The notes under the pieces were generated by a model. That model worked only from the letters and a program-made list of their open reading frames with translations. It was not told the DNA's origin and did not search any database. The position numbers and the translations under genes were made by a program. From Taenia hydatigena (taxonomy: Eukaryota; Platyhelminthes; Cestoda; Cyclophyllidea; Taeniidae): a stretch of 64,000 nt of DNA. The stretch's first letter is position 1. Every line of letters begins with the position of its first letter. Where the stretch lies: NCBI GenBank assembly GCA_036345935.2, contig JADWOT020000001.1, forward strand, positions 930,001 to 994,000, written 5' to 3'. Shown one piece after another: positions 1 through 10,172 of the stretch.

Positions 1-179
1 GCATTCACTTACCTGCTGCTGCGGGGAGAGGGCATCCTCGATAACCATGACTGAGCCAAGGCGCTCATTAATTATCCACACATTTTCGAGACATCTCTAA
101 GATGGAATGTGCAACCAAACATGTCTATAGCAAATTTCGTGCCTGGCAGTCGTCTAATTATTGTTTTGAAATTGAATAG

Positions 180-473
180 TTCCCCAAAAACTACAAGTGA
201 AGAACAGATCCTCAGAGAGCCTAACAGTGACCTGGCTTACACCTTATCCCAACAATGAAAAAATTACCAAATACCAGATCAATGTAACTCAGGGCGAAGT
301 ACGTGTATTGCCTGCCATAAAAATAGACGTCAATGAATATCAAAACGAGACGCATAATTACACTATTGAAAACCTCTGGCCCTGCAATGATTTCAACGTC
401 AGTATCCGCGCCTGCACTCGTGACTTTGACTGTGGCGCCTGGGAACGTTTGCCAACATCCACACTTCCTCCTC
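180..473 (+). CDS. Gene A exon: FN3 domain 1
   Basis: 294 nt, phase 1-1, acceptor after the AG at 178-179 and donor GTAAGC. It encodes one FN3 repeat: a VPQ-type start, VTW in strand B, and a conserved-Leu region (IENLWPC) before the last strands. Three N-glycosylation sequons (NVT, NET, NYT) support an extracellular position. The matching gene B exon is 23617-23910. Confidence 0.88.
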
Positions 474-3400
474 GTAAGCTTCAAAATGCTGCTATTTAGT
501 GCAACTTTGCCTCTTTCCACGGTCCGTAGCCCTCTTTGCTTATTTTCGACAGTGCTAAAAATTTTTAAAATTGACAAATTAACCACCTACACGGTGACTT
601 TGACATGGGAGAATGTAACGAATGCAAACTGCAGTCAGACCGAAGTCAGCATCGAAGTACAACCAGACGGACAAACAAAACGTACACTTACCCACCCGTG
701 CACTGTTGGTAATAGACGGCGCGACGGCTTGCGAAGCTGCAAAGTGGAAAACCTTTCTGCCAATACAGATTACATCGCAACTGCTTCTGTATGCTCTCCC
801 AAGGGATTCGGATGCAATACTGCTACAACCCCAGTAGAATTCCGTACAAATCCCGGCCGTACGTTCACACACAGATTGTGTGAAACTATTTATTGTGTAT
901 TATGACAACGCCAAGCAGAAGACTGAGTTAATGTGCAAACTCGTAGCTCTGAATGGAATCAGTGCTAGCGAGGTTGGAAGTACCAGCATTAAAGTGACTT
1001 GGACAGCGGGCAGTGGGGTGGGTGCGGAAGGCTACGCAGCAAGGGCAGAACCTTCGAGTAGCGATTCAACGGACTCGGTCAAAAGCTGCATCACAAACAG
1101 CACCGAAGCGAGCTGCACAATAGACGATTTGGAACCAGCGACTGAGTACAGTGTGACTGTCTTCTCAGTCAGACAAAGCTCTGATGGCGAACGCATATTT
1201 GGGGATGCATCGGAAGTCATTATAATAGTCACTCGTGAGTGATTGGCATCAGATCTCTTTGATGGTGGAAAGGTTGATCGTGTGCTGACTGATGTGAAGC
1301 TTCTCATCACTTGCCGCAGTGACCACCTTTTTCTAAATTTTAGCCGCTGATACTCGACTGATGAAAATACTGCTGGGCGTATTCATTCCTCTGATCCTCA
1401 TCATCATTCTCCTAGTTTTGCTCTTTGTCTTCCGCAAGCGGATTCCATTTATCAGAGATTTGTTTGCAAAGAAGTCACCTAAGAACAATGTCGAACTGTG
1501 AGTTAACTCTCATAGTAATCTTCACATTTATTTTTGACTAGTTTATCATGTTATCTACTGTCCTATCCATCAATCTTGTTCCTCACTTGAGGCTTCTTTT
1601 ATCAGTAGTTAGGCAGAACTGCAATGAAGCAGGGATGGTGCACAAGAAGACTCGATTTTACAAACAACTCCCTTTTTTGCTTATGACAGAAACACCAAAT
1701 CTTAAGGAATTTGACACAATGTTACTTTAGAGTTATCTGTGGTGAAACGAAGCCGTATTTTAACACAATCGTCTCTTTCCCTTATGCAGCACTCTCTTTC
1801 CGATTAAGTACCACACCCCGCTTGGTTCCAAGAGCCTATCAAACGTGTAAGTCCCATTCGTTACTGCCTGTTTTGAGTTGCTGGTCACTTGCCTTAAGCA
1901 GGCTTTTCTCAGATCACAGCAGCATAGGCTGCAGAAGGTCCCCAGTGCCTGATGAGTGTGTCTCCCACTAGTGAAAACGTTGCCATGCCAGTTGGTAAAC
2001 GTGTACCATCACCTTAGTCATCCATCAGCACTGCTGATGTGACGGTGAAAATGAGGCGAGAAGGGTTTATATCAAAGTGCAGTTAAAATACCCTCCTGCA
2101 TTGCCAAAATAGGGCAAAGAATGTTAGACCACGCAAAAGTTGACTCAATGCACGGAGAGATGATTGTTTAGATTAATTGTTTCTCCATTTTCACCGGACT
2201 TTCTGTAGCAGTGTTTCGGAGAGGACTTTATAACGTCTCACCTCTTATGATGCAGTCGGCCGTAAACGTTGCCGAGAATGTAACTTTTGCACTTGACTTC
2301 ATGGGCACTGTAACTTGTAGGCTTTTACGGGAAATAAATCCGTGGACCTGACTTTGGAATTGTCTTTAACCACTAATCATTCTTGTTGGACTTGCATCAA
2401 ATTCAGATAGAGATCCTTTGTCCTAAACGCGATGCGCCTTTATCCAAAGTGTTACATGCAATCATCACCCACCTGCAATTTCGTCGATCATGGATTAAAT
2501 TAACGCCTGGTTGAGGTTTCTCAGTGTTTTGAAACGTAATATCTTTATAATGTACGGATTAAAGTGACGAGCATAAAGAGTATACACGATTGTGAATGAG
2601 GACTTGTGTTTGGTTTCCATGAGAAGTAACCAATTTAGTGATGCAATGTGGAAGTTTGGCTTGAAATCCTTATACTTTTTAGACCACCTCCCATCCCCAT
2701 CGAGAACTTTGCAGCTAATCTGCAAGAACTCAGTTTCAAAAATGGATTCCAAAATCATTTTCAGGTTGGTACCAAAATTATAAAACTGCTTTACCTCGTC
2801 CTTTTCCATCTCCGTGGACTTTGGATATTTTTCTCCGCCTCCATTGTAGGCAATGGCACTTCTTACAGTTTCAGAAGTTGAAGAGAAATATCGCTTAACT
2901 AAAGCGGCTGCTTTGCAAAACGGTAGCCGCAATCGCTACGGTGACATTGTTCCATGTGCGTTCAGTTCCTGCCATATGGATCCTATACGTATTAAATCCA
3001 CTCGACTGATTCCTTTTCCCCATTTCAGACGATCAATCCTTGGTACTGGTTGGACGCCCGTGGTCCACAGTACTTAAGGATCAAGAGCCTCGAATCACGG
3101 TGGGTCACCAGTCATTTTAGCCTGATCAGTGGCAAAGCCTAGTCTGTGTACTAATTCGTAAACCCACCAACTCAGATTGCATTTGGAAGTCAACAGGATG
3201 TGTTGTTCGTTGATGGATTGTAGGTTAGTGAGGTGGAGAAAGGTTACATCAACGCATCCTATGTTCGACGTTCGGAGTATGGTAGAAGGGGTGAGGCATT
3301 GGTGAGTCCTTACACCACTCTGCCGGAGTACATCGCAGCCCAGGGTCCTCTGGAGAGCACCGTTGCCGACTTCCTCACTATGGTGTGCGAACAGCACTCT

Positions 3401-6400
3401 CCTCTCATCATCATGCTCAGCGAGTAAGTTTAATAACCTTCCAACTTTCCGTCCAGTGCCTGACTTCCATCTCATTCCGATTTCGACCCCCCTTGGTGCT
3501 CTCTTTTGCATCTGTCTCCAGGATCAATCCATCTTTAATTATTCTAACCATTTCATTTAAGCCATCTACCATATAATTTGTCCAACTTTATCTTCTGCTC
3601 TAATTGCCTTTCCTTCTTATTTGACCTTATTCCTTGCAATTTACTTTGACGCATTTTATCTCGCCTAAATGCTCTTCAGACTGATACATAATGAGAGCGA
3701 AGTGGGACACTCTTCATCAATTAGTAGTGACTGATCAGTCAGCACTTTGCACCTGCCGGCATCTTCCTCTTGTACTCGCAGTGGCTCACTACCTACCGAA
3801 AACATGAGGGAATTAAACAAGAACTGTAAAGACTTCCCAGCCTGTCTTGTTGCAAGTTGATCTGTCTTTGTAAGGAGTAGTCATTAAAACTTCCACCGAC
3901 AACACCTCTGTTTGTCAAACTGTCTAGACTCGCTTTTCCCATCAAGTCATCCATCAATTACGATTGCTCATCACATTCACTCTTGCATCTTCACAATCAT
4001 TCCCTCTTGTCCCTTTTCTTATGGTGGAGACAATGCTAATACGATACATTTTAGCATTCGCAGCACTGGCGACACCATCATTCCCATCAGCATCACAGAT
4101 GGTACTGATGATGTTGTCAAAATCTAAAACATCAGACGACGTAGCTGAATTGCTGCTTGCTTCTCGATCCTGTCTTGGTCAAAATTTCCCGCAAGTCACA
4201 TTTTCGTACCTTAACCGGCTAGTTTCTAAGACTCATGTCTCTTGAAAATGAACGCAGTGACATTGATTTGGGGTGTGAAGGATAAGAGTTAAGGCAGATC
4301 TACCAAAGAATGAAATATCTCTGTGTCTTCTTTGGACAACTAAAGGAGGAGAGAAGGATGGAGAAGCTACATAGTGATTAGTCAACGTGAGGAATTTTTC
4401 ATGCCCAATCATCCACAAAGTGAGCATCAGTTGTTCGTTTTTAATAAGGTTAGAGAAATTATGACGAATGAAGGAGAAACTAGCGCATTCGATACTTCTC
4501 TTATCAAACCACCGTGACAGGTGCGCCAATGAGCACGTAAGCGATGGAAGAGGGGCCTGCGACACATGTAACTGTTCCCACCCATTTAAGCAATTCTTCA
4601 TTGCCATGCGTCTCACCACTTTCATGGTCTCGCACACCTTACAGAATTGTGATAAACCATTCCAAACAAAGGCAAGTGGCGTGAATTGTGCAGGTTACTT
4701 GACACTCCCGTCCTATTGCGTTCTATGTTATTCACCTGCCCAACTCTTTCATAAGGCAAACAACTGCCTACACGCACAGACTCAAGTATCATAACTGTTT
4801 CGTATGCGTGACTGTGCCAATATCGAGTAGTCTTTCTGCGATCGCTTATCAAGACACTTTTATCAAACTGCTCGATGCACTTCCTTTTACTCCTTGCAGA
4901 TTCAAGGAAGGTGACAAAGAGTGTGCACGGTACTGGCCCGATGGAGTGTCTCAGACATTTAAATCAGAGAACTGCAGCGTAGAAGTCAGGAAGGAGAGTG
5001 AGGACTCCTCTGGTAGTGTCATACGTCGTCAGCTGAGAATCCAACCCTCAAGCGAGGCATCGGTGGGTGGTGTTTTCTAATCCAGCAATCTAAATGACGT
5101 GATGCTTGATTGCGGAAGTTGTTTTGATGCCACCCTTTAGCCGTGGACCGTCACCCAGTTCCAATTCACAGATTGGGCTGACAACAGTGTTCCGGACATG
5201 GAGTCGTTTTACAACCTTATCATTATACAAAACAACGTCTTGGCGACACACCACGTGGGAATTGAGTGCGGTCCTACGGTTGTGCATTGCAGGCAAGGCA
5301 AATATCCGCTCACTAGAATCCCTTCTTCAAAACTATCTTTGTGTAAATGTACCGCATCAGAGCTCGAATGTAGACTGAGGCGCACATCAGTGCATGCACA
5401 AGCCTCCATCAAGGGAGCATTTACTGGGCTGAAAGTCAGTTGCGTCTTCTTTTAGTGATGGTGCAGGTCGAACGGGCACGTTTATGGTAGCGTGCTTCCT
5501 CCTCGATCGTCTGCGAAAGAATCCCCAAAACGTGGACATCATTGGTACAGTCTTAGCGATGCGAAAATGGCGTACAAACTTGGTGCAGACTTGGGTGCGT
5601 TTTCTTTCTCCACTACGCCTTATTGCTGCATTTTTGTTTGCATCCCCTCACTTTCTTCCCCTATTTTACTTTACAGTCACAATTGCAATTCCTCTATGAC
5701 TTCGTTGGCTTTTGCATCGCCAGAGAGAACCTTGGCATAAGGGCAGCGGCATACGTAACAACTTCCATACCACAAATACCGTGTAAGATAAAGACTCCAG
5801 TAATTCCTCATGCATTTTAAATATCTTAACTCTAAAATATCAGCAAATTATTTCAATAAAAGCGGACTGTATTTGGAGGATTTTAGGTCCTAGAGAGCGA
5901 ACAGTCAATTTTACTAAACTTAGCTTCACTATACATTAACATCTTTTGTTTTTACAGGTACAGCATACCAGACTCCTGTAAACCATCCTCAGTCAAGCAC
6001 AGTAGAACGTAAGTCTTCGTCAAGAGTAGTTCCTTGGCTAGAAGAGTTTTTGGCAGTTTCTTAAGCACTTTGATTGTTCTAACTCGAGAACAGTAGGCTA
6101 AATTTCAGTAGCTGATTTTGTTAAAAGTGATCTGTGCATTAGAAGAGATAAATAGCCAAAATCATTAACCTTAACTTTGCTTTTTTTACAGCTACAAGAT
6201 ACCAGAACCTTGTGGATCAGTCTCAACAAGGCAGAGTGGAAAGTAAGTCCTCGTTAACAGTGCCTCTTGGGTTTAAAAGAAGAAGCTCCATCAGTCTCTT
6301 AATCATTTTGGATCCCTAAATATTTGGACCGATGGATTAAATCGCATTACCCATACATTAGTGAAAGTGACATAAAAATAAGGCGTTATGGATCTTGTAG

Positions 6401-8063
6401 AGGAAACAGACAATTTGATTAACTTTGCTTTTACAGATACTGGCTACAAGGATCTTGTGGGGTATCCCCAGTTGGACGCAGGGCAAAGTAAGTTGTGATT
6501 GAAATAGCTCTTTTGGCTGAAAAGGTTCTGGCAGTCTCTTAGGTGTTTGGAGTGTCTAGAATCTGAAAGCATTGATTAATTTCGCCAAAACTGACCTGTG
6601 CATTAGGTTTTGTGGATCTTAAAGAGAAAACAGCGAGTTCTAATAACTTTGACTTCGTTCTTTTGTTTGCACAGATATCGGTTACAAGAGTCTTGTGGAA
6701 GGTCCTCAGTTAGGTGAGGCGAAACGTAAGTCGGTATTGAATGTGTCATTTTGACTGGTTGTTTTAAAGAATTAGACGCTAAATTTGGGAGTGCACAAAC
6801 ATTGACCAATGCTCGTCCACACATTTCGCGATTTCCTAATGTCCATTCTTTAAAAAAATAGAACCCGAAAACTGAAGTGGTAGTAAACATATCTGACTCT
6901 GCTTAATGTAAACGTTATAAGGCGCGTCATTCTACTAGTGACAGGAAATGGGGATGCCTAATGCGATCCTCACCGCATAGATGTTTGTCAGCTTCATCAC
7001 CTGATGCATTTTTTCTGCCTTGTAGAAAGTCAGCTTTACCTTCTAATGAATGTAGTTATCTGTGATGTCCATGTCCTCTCTGACGCCGCCAAAAGCCTCA
7101 TTCACAGTTTATGTATTCAGGGTCTGGGTGTCCTTAGGTGTGAACGGGATTTCGGTGGTCTAATAAAGGCTTACACCATGTCACGTCAAATTGTTGCACT
7201 TCCTCCTTTTGCGTGATGCGTCGTTCCTGTCCGATACTCGTCCTCGTTAAGTGTTTATGGAGGCTAGAAGACGGTTGGTCCCAGCTCGATGCCATTGCCA
7301 CTTTGGCTCTGCAGTTTCGTTTGTTTTCACAATGCAGTTAAGGGGAAGGAGTTGCTGAAATACTACTCTCCATGGCTGCACCTTGCTCTGCAGAGTGTGC
7401 TTTTCTTATTAAATTAGGATGTGTGAAAACGCTTGCTCATGGAGAGAACTACTTAATTTGCCACTGTTCTCACTTGAATATTGTTTATCAATTAACTGGA
7501 TTCTTCTTCATTCGTTTTTCAACGCATTTACCCGCACACAAATGCCTCAAGTGTGGTGTCTCCTTGATTTCTGATTAACTTCTCGCAGAATTTCGTTATA
7601 CGCGAACGTGGCTTCGATGCACAAAGCACTTGTTGCTTGTTCGGCGTAACATTCAATTTGACGTTCCAGTGCCAATTCGGTCATTGCTGTACCTGTGAAC
7701 TGCATCCCTTTATAGTCACTGTCAAGGTAGCACTTCACAATAATAATTAAATTGAGAGAAATTGGTTCTTAGCGTGGGGATCTGCTAACACCAAACACTG
7801 CAGACATGCTTTAAAGGTCCCGCCATCAGCAATGCCACAGCGATTGAAGAGCCTATGCGGCTGAACGCTTGGTAGAACAAATTTAGTCGCGGTGTAGAGC
7901 ATTGTCACTCTGGTTGATAGAATGGTCTAAAATATGCTTTGATCGCAGATTCTATTGAACATACAGAAGAGAATATGATTGAAGGGCAAGCATCAAGTTA
8001 TACGACTTTGTTTCTTTTTTTTTAGCTGCGCCCCCTCCGCGACCGCCATACAGAATCGAATAA
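180..8063 (+). CDS. Gene A: R3-type receptor tyrosine phosphatase, 5' partial, 17 exons
   Basis: Exons: 180-473, 553-858, 947-1234 (FN3), 1344-1497 (membrane), 1790-1846, 2683-2764, 2850-2955, 3029-3099, 3224-3423, 4900-5062, 5141-5292, 5456-5594, 5677-5782 (juxtamembrane and PTP), 5958-6008, 6192-6242, 6437-6487, 6675-6725 (tail repeats), 8026-8063 (end). All phases match and about 785 codons are open. The family dephosphorylates phosphotyrosine at the plasma membrane. PTP motifs seen: NRYGDIVPYD (pTyr loop), YINASYV, YIAAQGPL, RYWP and a P-loop. The P-loop reads HCSDGAGRTG, with Asp where active enzymes have Ala, and the WPD loop reads WAD, so activity is doubtful. One PTP domain plus an FN3-only ectodomain fits the R3 subgroup (PTPRB/PTPRJ-like). 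The signal peptide and earlier FN3 exons lie before the window. The model is built by eye from splice consensus and by comparison with gene B. Confidence 0.88.
553..858 (+). CDS. Gene A exon: FN3 domain 2
   Basis: 306 nt, phase 1-1, acceptor TTTTCGACAG and donor GTACGT. The FN3 fold is suggested by the VTLTWENV strand and the LSANTDYIATASVC stretch. It contains paired cysteines and NVT and NCS sequons. Gene B twin: 23232-23537. Confidence 0.87.
947..1234 (+). CDS. Gene A exon: membrane-proximal FN3 domain 3
   Basis: 288 nt, phase 1-1, donor GTGAGT. Strand motifs IKVTWTAG and LEPATEYSVTVFSV are typical FN3. By eye only two residues differ from the gene B exon 22856-23143 (Leu/Pro at the start, Asp/Asn in the serine-rich loop), far closer than the catalytic exons. 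Confidence 0.9.
1344..1497 (+). CDS. Gene A exon: transmembrane helix
   Basis: 154 nt, phase 1 in and phase 2 out. It encodes about 23 hydrophobic residues (starting KILLGVFIPLIL) followed by a basic stop-transfer stretch (FRKRIPF), so type I topology is inferred. The donor is GTGAGT. Without splicing, a TGA stop follows at once. Confidence 0.9.
1790..1846 (+). CDS. Gene A exon: juxtamembrane, 57 nt
   Basis: Acceptor TTATGCAG, donor GTAAGT, phase 2-2. It encodes a short linker ending KSLSNV. It was found because the phases of neighbouring exons require it, and because gene B (22220-22276) and locus C (45399-45455) have 57-nt counterparts ending SLSN or SPFN. Confidence 0.78.
2683..2764 (+). 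CDS. Gene A exon: PTP wedge region
   Basis: 82 nt, phase 2 to 0, acceptor TACTTTTTAG and donor GTTGGT. It encodes PPPIPIENFAANLQEL, the usual lead-in helix before the PTP core of receptor phosphatases. Gene B twin: 21271-21352, same length. Confidence 0.82.
2850..2955 (+). CDS. Gene A exon: PTP pTyr-recognition loop, part 1
   Basis: 106 nt, phase 0 to 1, acceptor CATTGTAG and donor GTGCGT. It ends in RNRYGDIVP, the KNRY-type phosphotyrosine recognition loop. The following Tyr codon is split across the intron. Confidence 0.86.
3029..3423 (+). CDS. Gene A exons: PTP core, YINASY and AAQGP motifs
   Basis: Two exons, 3029-3099 (71 nt) and 3224-3423 (200 nt), separated by a 124-nt intron. The second encodes GYINASYVRR and YIAAQGPLESTVADFL, signature PTP core motifs; the usual DFW is DFL here. 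It ends ...IIMLSE, split before the next exon. Gene B twins: 20941-21011 and 20619-20818, same lengths. Confidence 0.9.
4900..5062 (+). CDS. Gene A exon: PTP core, YWP segment
   Basis: 163 nt, phase 2 to 0, preceded by a 1,476-nt intron with a strong CCTTGCAG acceptor. It contains ECARYWPDG, the conserved KC-x-x-YWP element. It is clearly more diverged from gene B than the FN3 exons are. Confidence 0.87.
5141..5292 (+). CDS. Gene A exon: WPD loop and start of P-loop
   Basis: 152 nt, phase 0 to 2. It reads WTVTQFQFTDWADNSVPD, so the WPD general-acid loop is W-A-D: the Asp is kept but Pro, His and Gly are changed. It ends GPTVVHC plus AG, the first two bases of the Ser codon. The donor is GC (CAG|GCAAGG), so intron 5293-5455 is a GC-AG intron. 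Gene B has GT at the same site. Confidence 0.87.
5456..5594 (+). CDS. Gene A exon: catalytic P-loop with Asp substitution
   Basis: 139 nt. It completes HCSDGAGRTG and continues FLLDRLRK and AMRKWRTNLVQT (Q-loop start). Active PTPs have HCSAGxGRTG. The Ala-to-Asp form is the one known from the catalytically inactive IA-2 family. The frame is fixed by the split Ser codon, and B and D give SAGMG and SAGVG at the same place. Confidence 0.86.
5677..5782 (+). CDS. Gene A exon: end of PTP domain
   Basis: 106 nt, phase 0 to 1, acceptor ACTTTACAG and donor GTAAGA. It encodes SQLQFLYDFVGFCIAREN, the C-terminal PTP helix, then a short linker. The donor was chosen because it gives the phase needed by the tail exons; an alternative at 5755 (GTAACA) does not. 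Confidence 0.8.
5958..6725 (+). CDS. Gene A tail: four tandem 51-nt tyrosine mini-exons
   Basis: Exons 5958-6008, 6192-6242, 6437-6487 and 6675-6725, each 51 nt and phase 1-1 with GTAAGT donors. They start 234, 245 and 238 nt apart and the introns resemble each other, so the unit is tandemly duplicated. Cores read AYQTPV, RYQNLV, GYKDLV and GYKSLV. Each thus adds a 17-residue cytoplasmic repeat with one tyrosine; one is Y-x-N and three are Y-x-x-L. Gain or loss of a unit keeps frame. Confidence 0.84.
8026..8063 (+). CDS. Gene A terminal exon, proline-rich
   Basis: 38 nt after a TTTTTTTTTAG acceptor, phase 1, ending in TAA at 8061-8063. It encodes APPPRPPYRIE; PRPPYR fits a class II SH3-binding PxxPxR pattern. 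Gene D also ends in a 38-nt proline-rich exon (59215-59252), which supports this placement. Confidence 0.75.
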
Positions 8064-10135
8064 CTCCTGCTGGATTAAAGTAATGCAATTTTCGCAGTTC
8101 TGATGTTTACCAACACACAAATTTACCATGGTGATGGAATGGATTAAAGATGTGCTACCCGAACAGATTAGACTGCATAAGCTTAGAAGTCCTCTAAAAT
8201 GTGATGTTGCTATTTATCTGGTTAATTTTAAGCTGAAGGAAGTGTTCCATAGGCTAAATAAGCAGTGTAATACTTTCTGTTCTCTTTACTAAAACATAAC
8301 TAATTTCATATTTTCAGAACTGGACACATTCACTTTAACAAAGTGAAAAGGCAACCCAAGAAATCGTCCTCCATTTTTGACCTTCCCCTCCTCCATCTTC
8401 CATAAACAAATTTTTTACCTAGTTTATTTAAAATTTAGTTTTATATGATCATGGCTTGGTGTTTGAATTGCAACGAGCTCAGCTTCTTGGTGTCTCACCT
8501 TTAGAGTGTGTAAGTTGGCTCAGAAGAGACGCCTTTCATAGCAAATGTGTTAAATGGGTTTGGAGTTCGGTTCCTCCCCAGTGGCAGGTTGCGGGCGATC
8601 AGTCAGGTGGATTCAAACAAAGACGCATCACATGACCAGTTGGTCGGGTGCCTTGAAACCTCAGCTTAAGATGTGCATGAATGAACCTCGAACTGCCTGA
8701 ATTGCTCTTGCAGAAATTTGGCTTGGTTAATTCTTTAACAAAGCAACAATCATGATCAAACGATAGCCCAATGATGTTGTGAAACTGATGGGTACATTAT
8801 AAAGAGATGAAGTGTGGCCGTTATTTTGTGGGCAGAATTCAAAGGTATACCATAATTTAGGCATGCAGCATTTAGTATCATTAAAGAGAACTGCAGGTTG
8901 GAAAAGTAGCTTGGTTGTAAGTACGCCTTAGGGTGCCATGGCTACTCATTTTCCAATATACACACAAACAAGTGGCAGATTGCAACACGCACAACATTCT
9001 GATGCGGATTAACGTTTTAAAATTGGTTTGGATGACGTAGTAACTAAGGTGTTTCGGCACTGCACCACCGCTGGGTGGGGCGGCCTCTGGATTATGTTGG
9101 CAGTCTCAGAACCCACTTTGTGCCAAGCGTGTGTGATCCGATCGAGTATTATGCCAGTTAGCAGTAGCGTGCCATATTGAATTAGCTTATTACGGCTTTA
9201 CACGCTACTCAGGGATATTCAGAAGAAGCACAGACTATGCTTACAGTAGGGTATAACTTCACTACCGTATTTCATAGAATTTAAAGCGTCTTGTTTTTAA
9301 AAAGAAAAAAACTTATTCATTAGTATGTTTATTTGTAACCGAAGGTGCCGTGGTTCTCCTGTGCAGTGCTGTAGCCATATCTTTCTACCCCTTCGTCAGA
9401 CTTTTTACAACTATGGCAAATTTAGACCTTTAGGAAGACCAAAAATGCCTAAAAAGACTATCCAAAGCCTGCGCTTGTGTCAATTCGCCATTTAAGTATC
9501 GTAGTGTCAAAATAGAGGACGATTTACTAATTAGTATGTTTTGCGATCATGAAGGGACAATTCAAATAATGCGGTCTCTCACTGTAGAGGGGAAAAGTAT
9601 GTGATAGACCTGCACCGTGAACACTATTTGTAAAAAGGAAAGACCGAGTCCCATTGATGACCTCAATCCACTGAAAACAATTGTCGGAAGCAAGTGTACG
9701 TTATGTGTAGGGCAAAAATAATTATACAGAGGCCAAAAAGGTATAGTTGGCAAATGCTTAGTATTTTTACCCGAAAATATGCGCAGCACTCTAGTAATTT
9801 GTTTGGTAATGTCATGGTTTTTGCGTTGGTTGACCGGGCCTCTGACGTAGGATTCTTTTATTATGTGAACAACAAATGCTTTGTTTAGGGGTTTTTCTCT
9901 CTCCCACCATCAAGGAAGTCTTGAGACGCTGGATTTGCATCTCATTTACTGAGCTTCCATTTAGATTTTAGATTTACTCTTCCTCCGCTCACTTAAAACT
10001 TATCGGAACATTTTAATGACACATCGGTTCCCTTTAAATTTGTTTTTATATGAATGGTATAATGTGGTAGCACACTACCACTCACTACTTAAAATAACAT
10101 GATGCTTCAACCTGGTGTGGTAAAAATTCGCCACT

Positions 10136-10172
10136 TTAATTTAATTTAATTTAATGTTTTTTTTTTTTTTTA
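10136..10172. repeat. TTTAA repeat followed by poly-T
   Basis: Several TTTAA units run directly into a homopolymer of about 15 T. It could be the reversed tail of a retroposed sequence, but nothing recognisable lies next to it. Confidence 0.6.

Noticed and set aside
5755..5760. GTAACA as donor of the last PTP exon of gene A
   Set aside because: It gives phase 0, whereas the tail exons need phase 1; the GTAAGA donor after 5782 fits.
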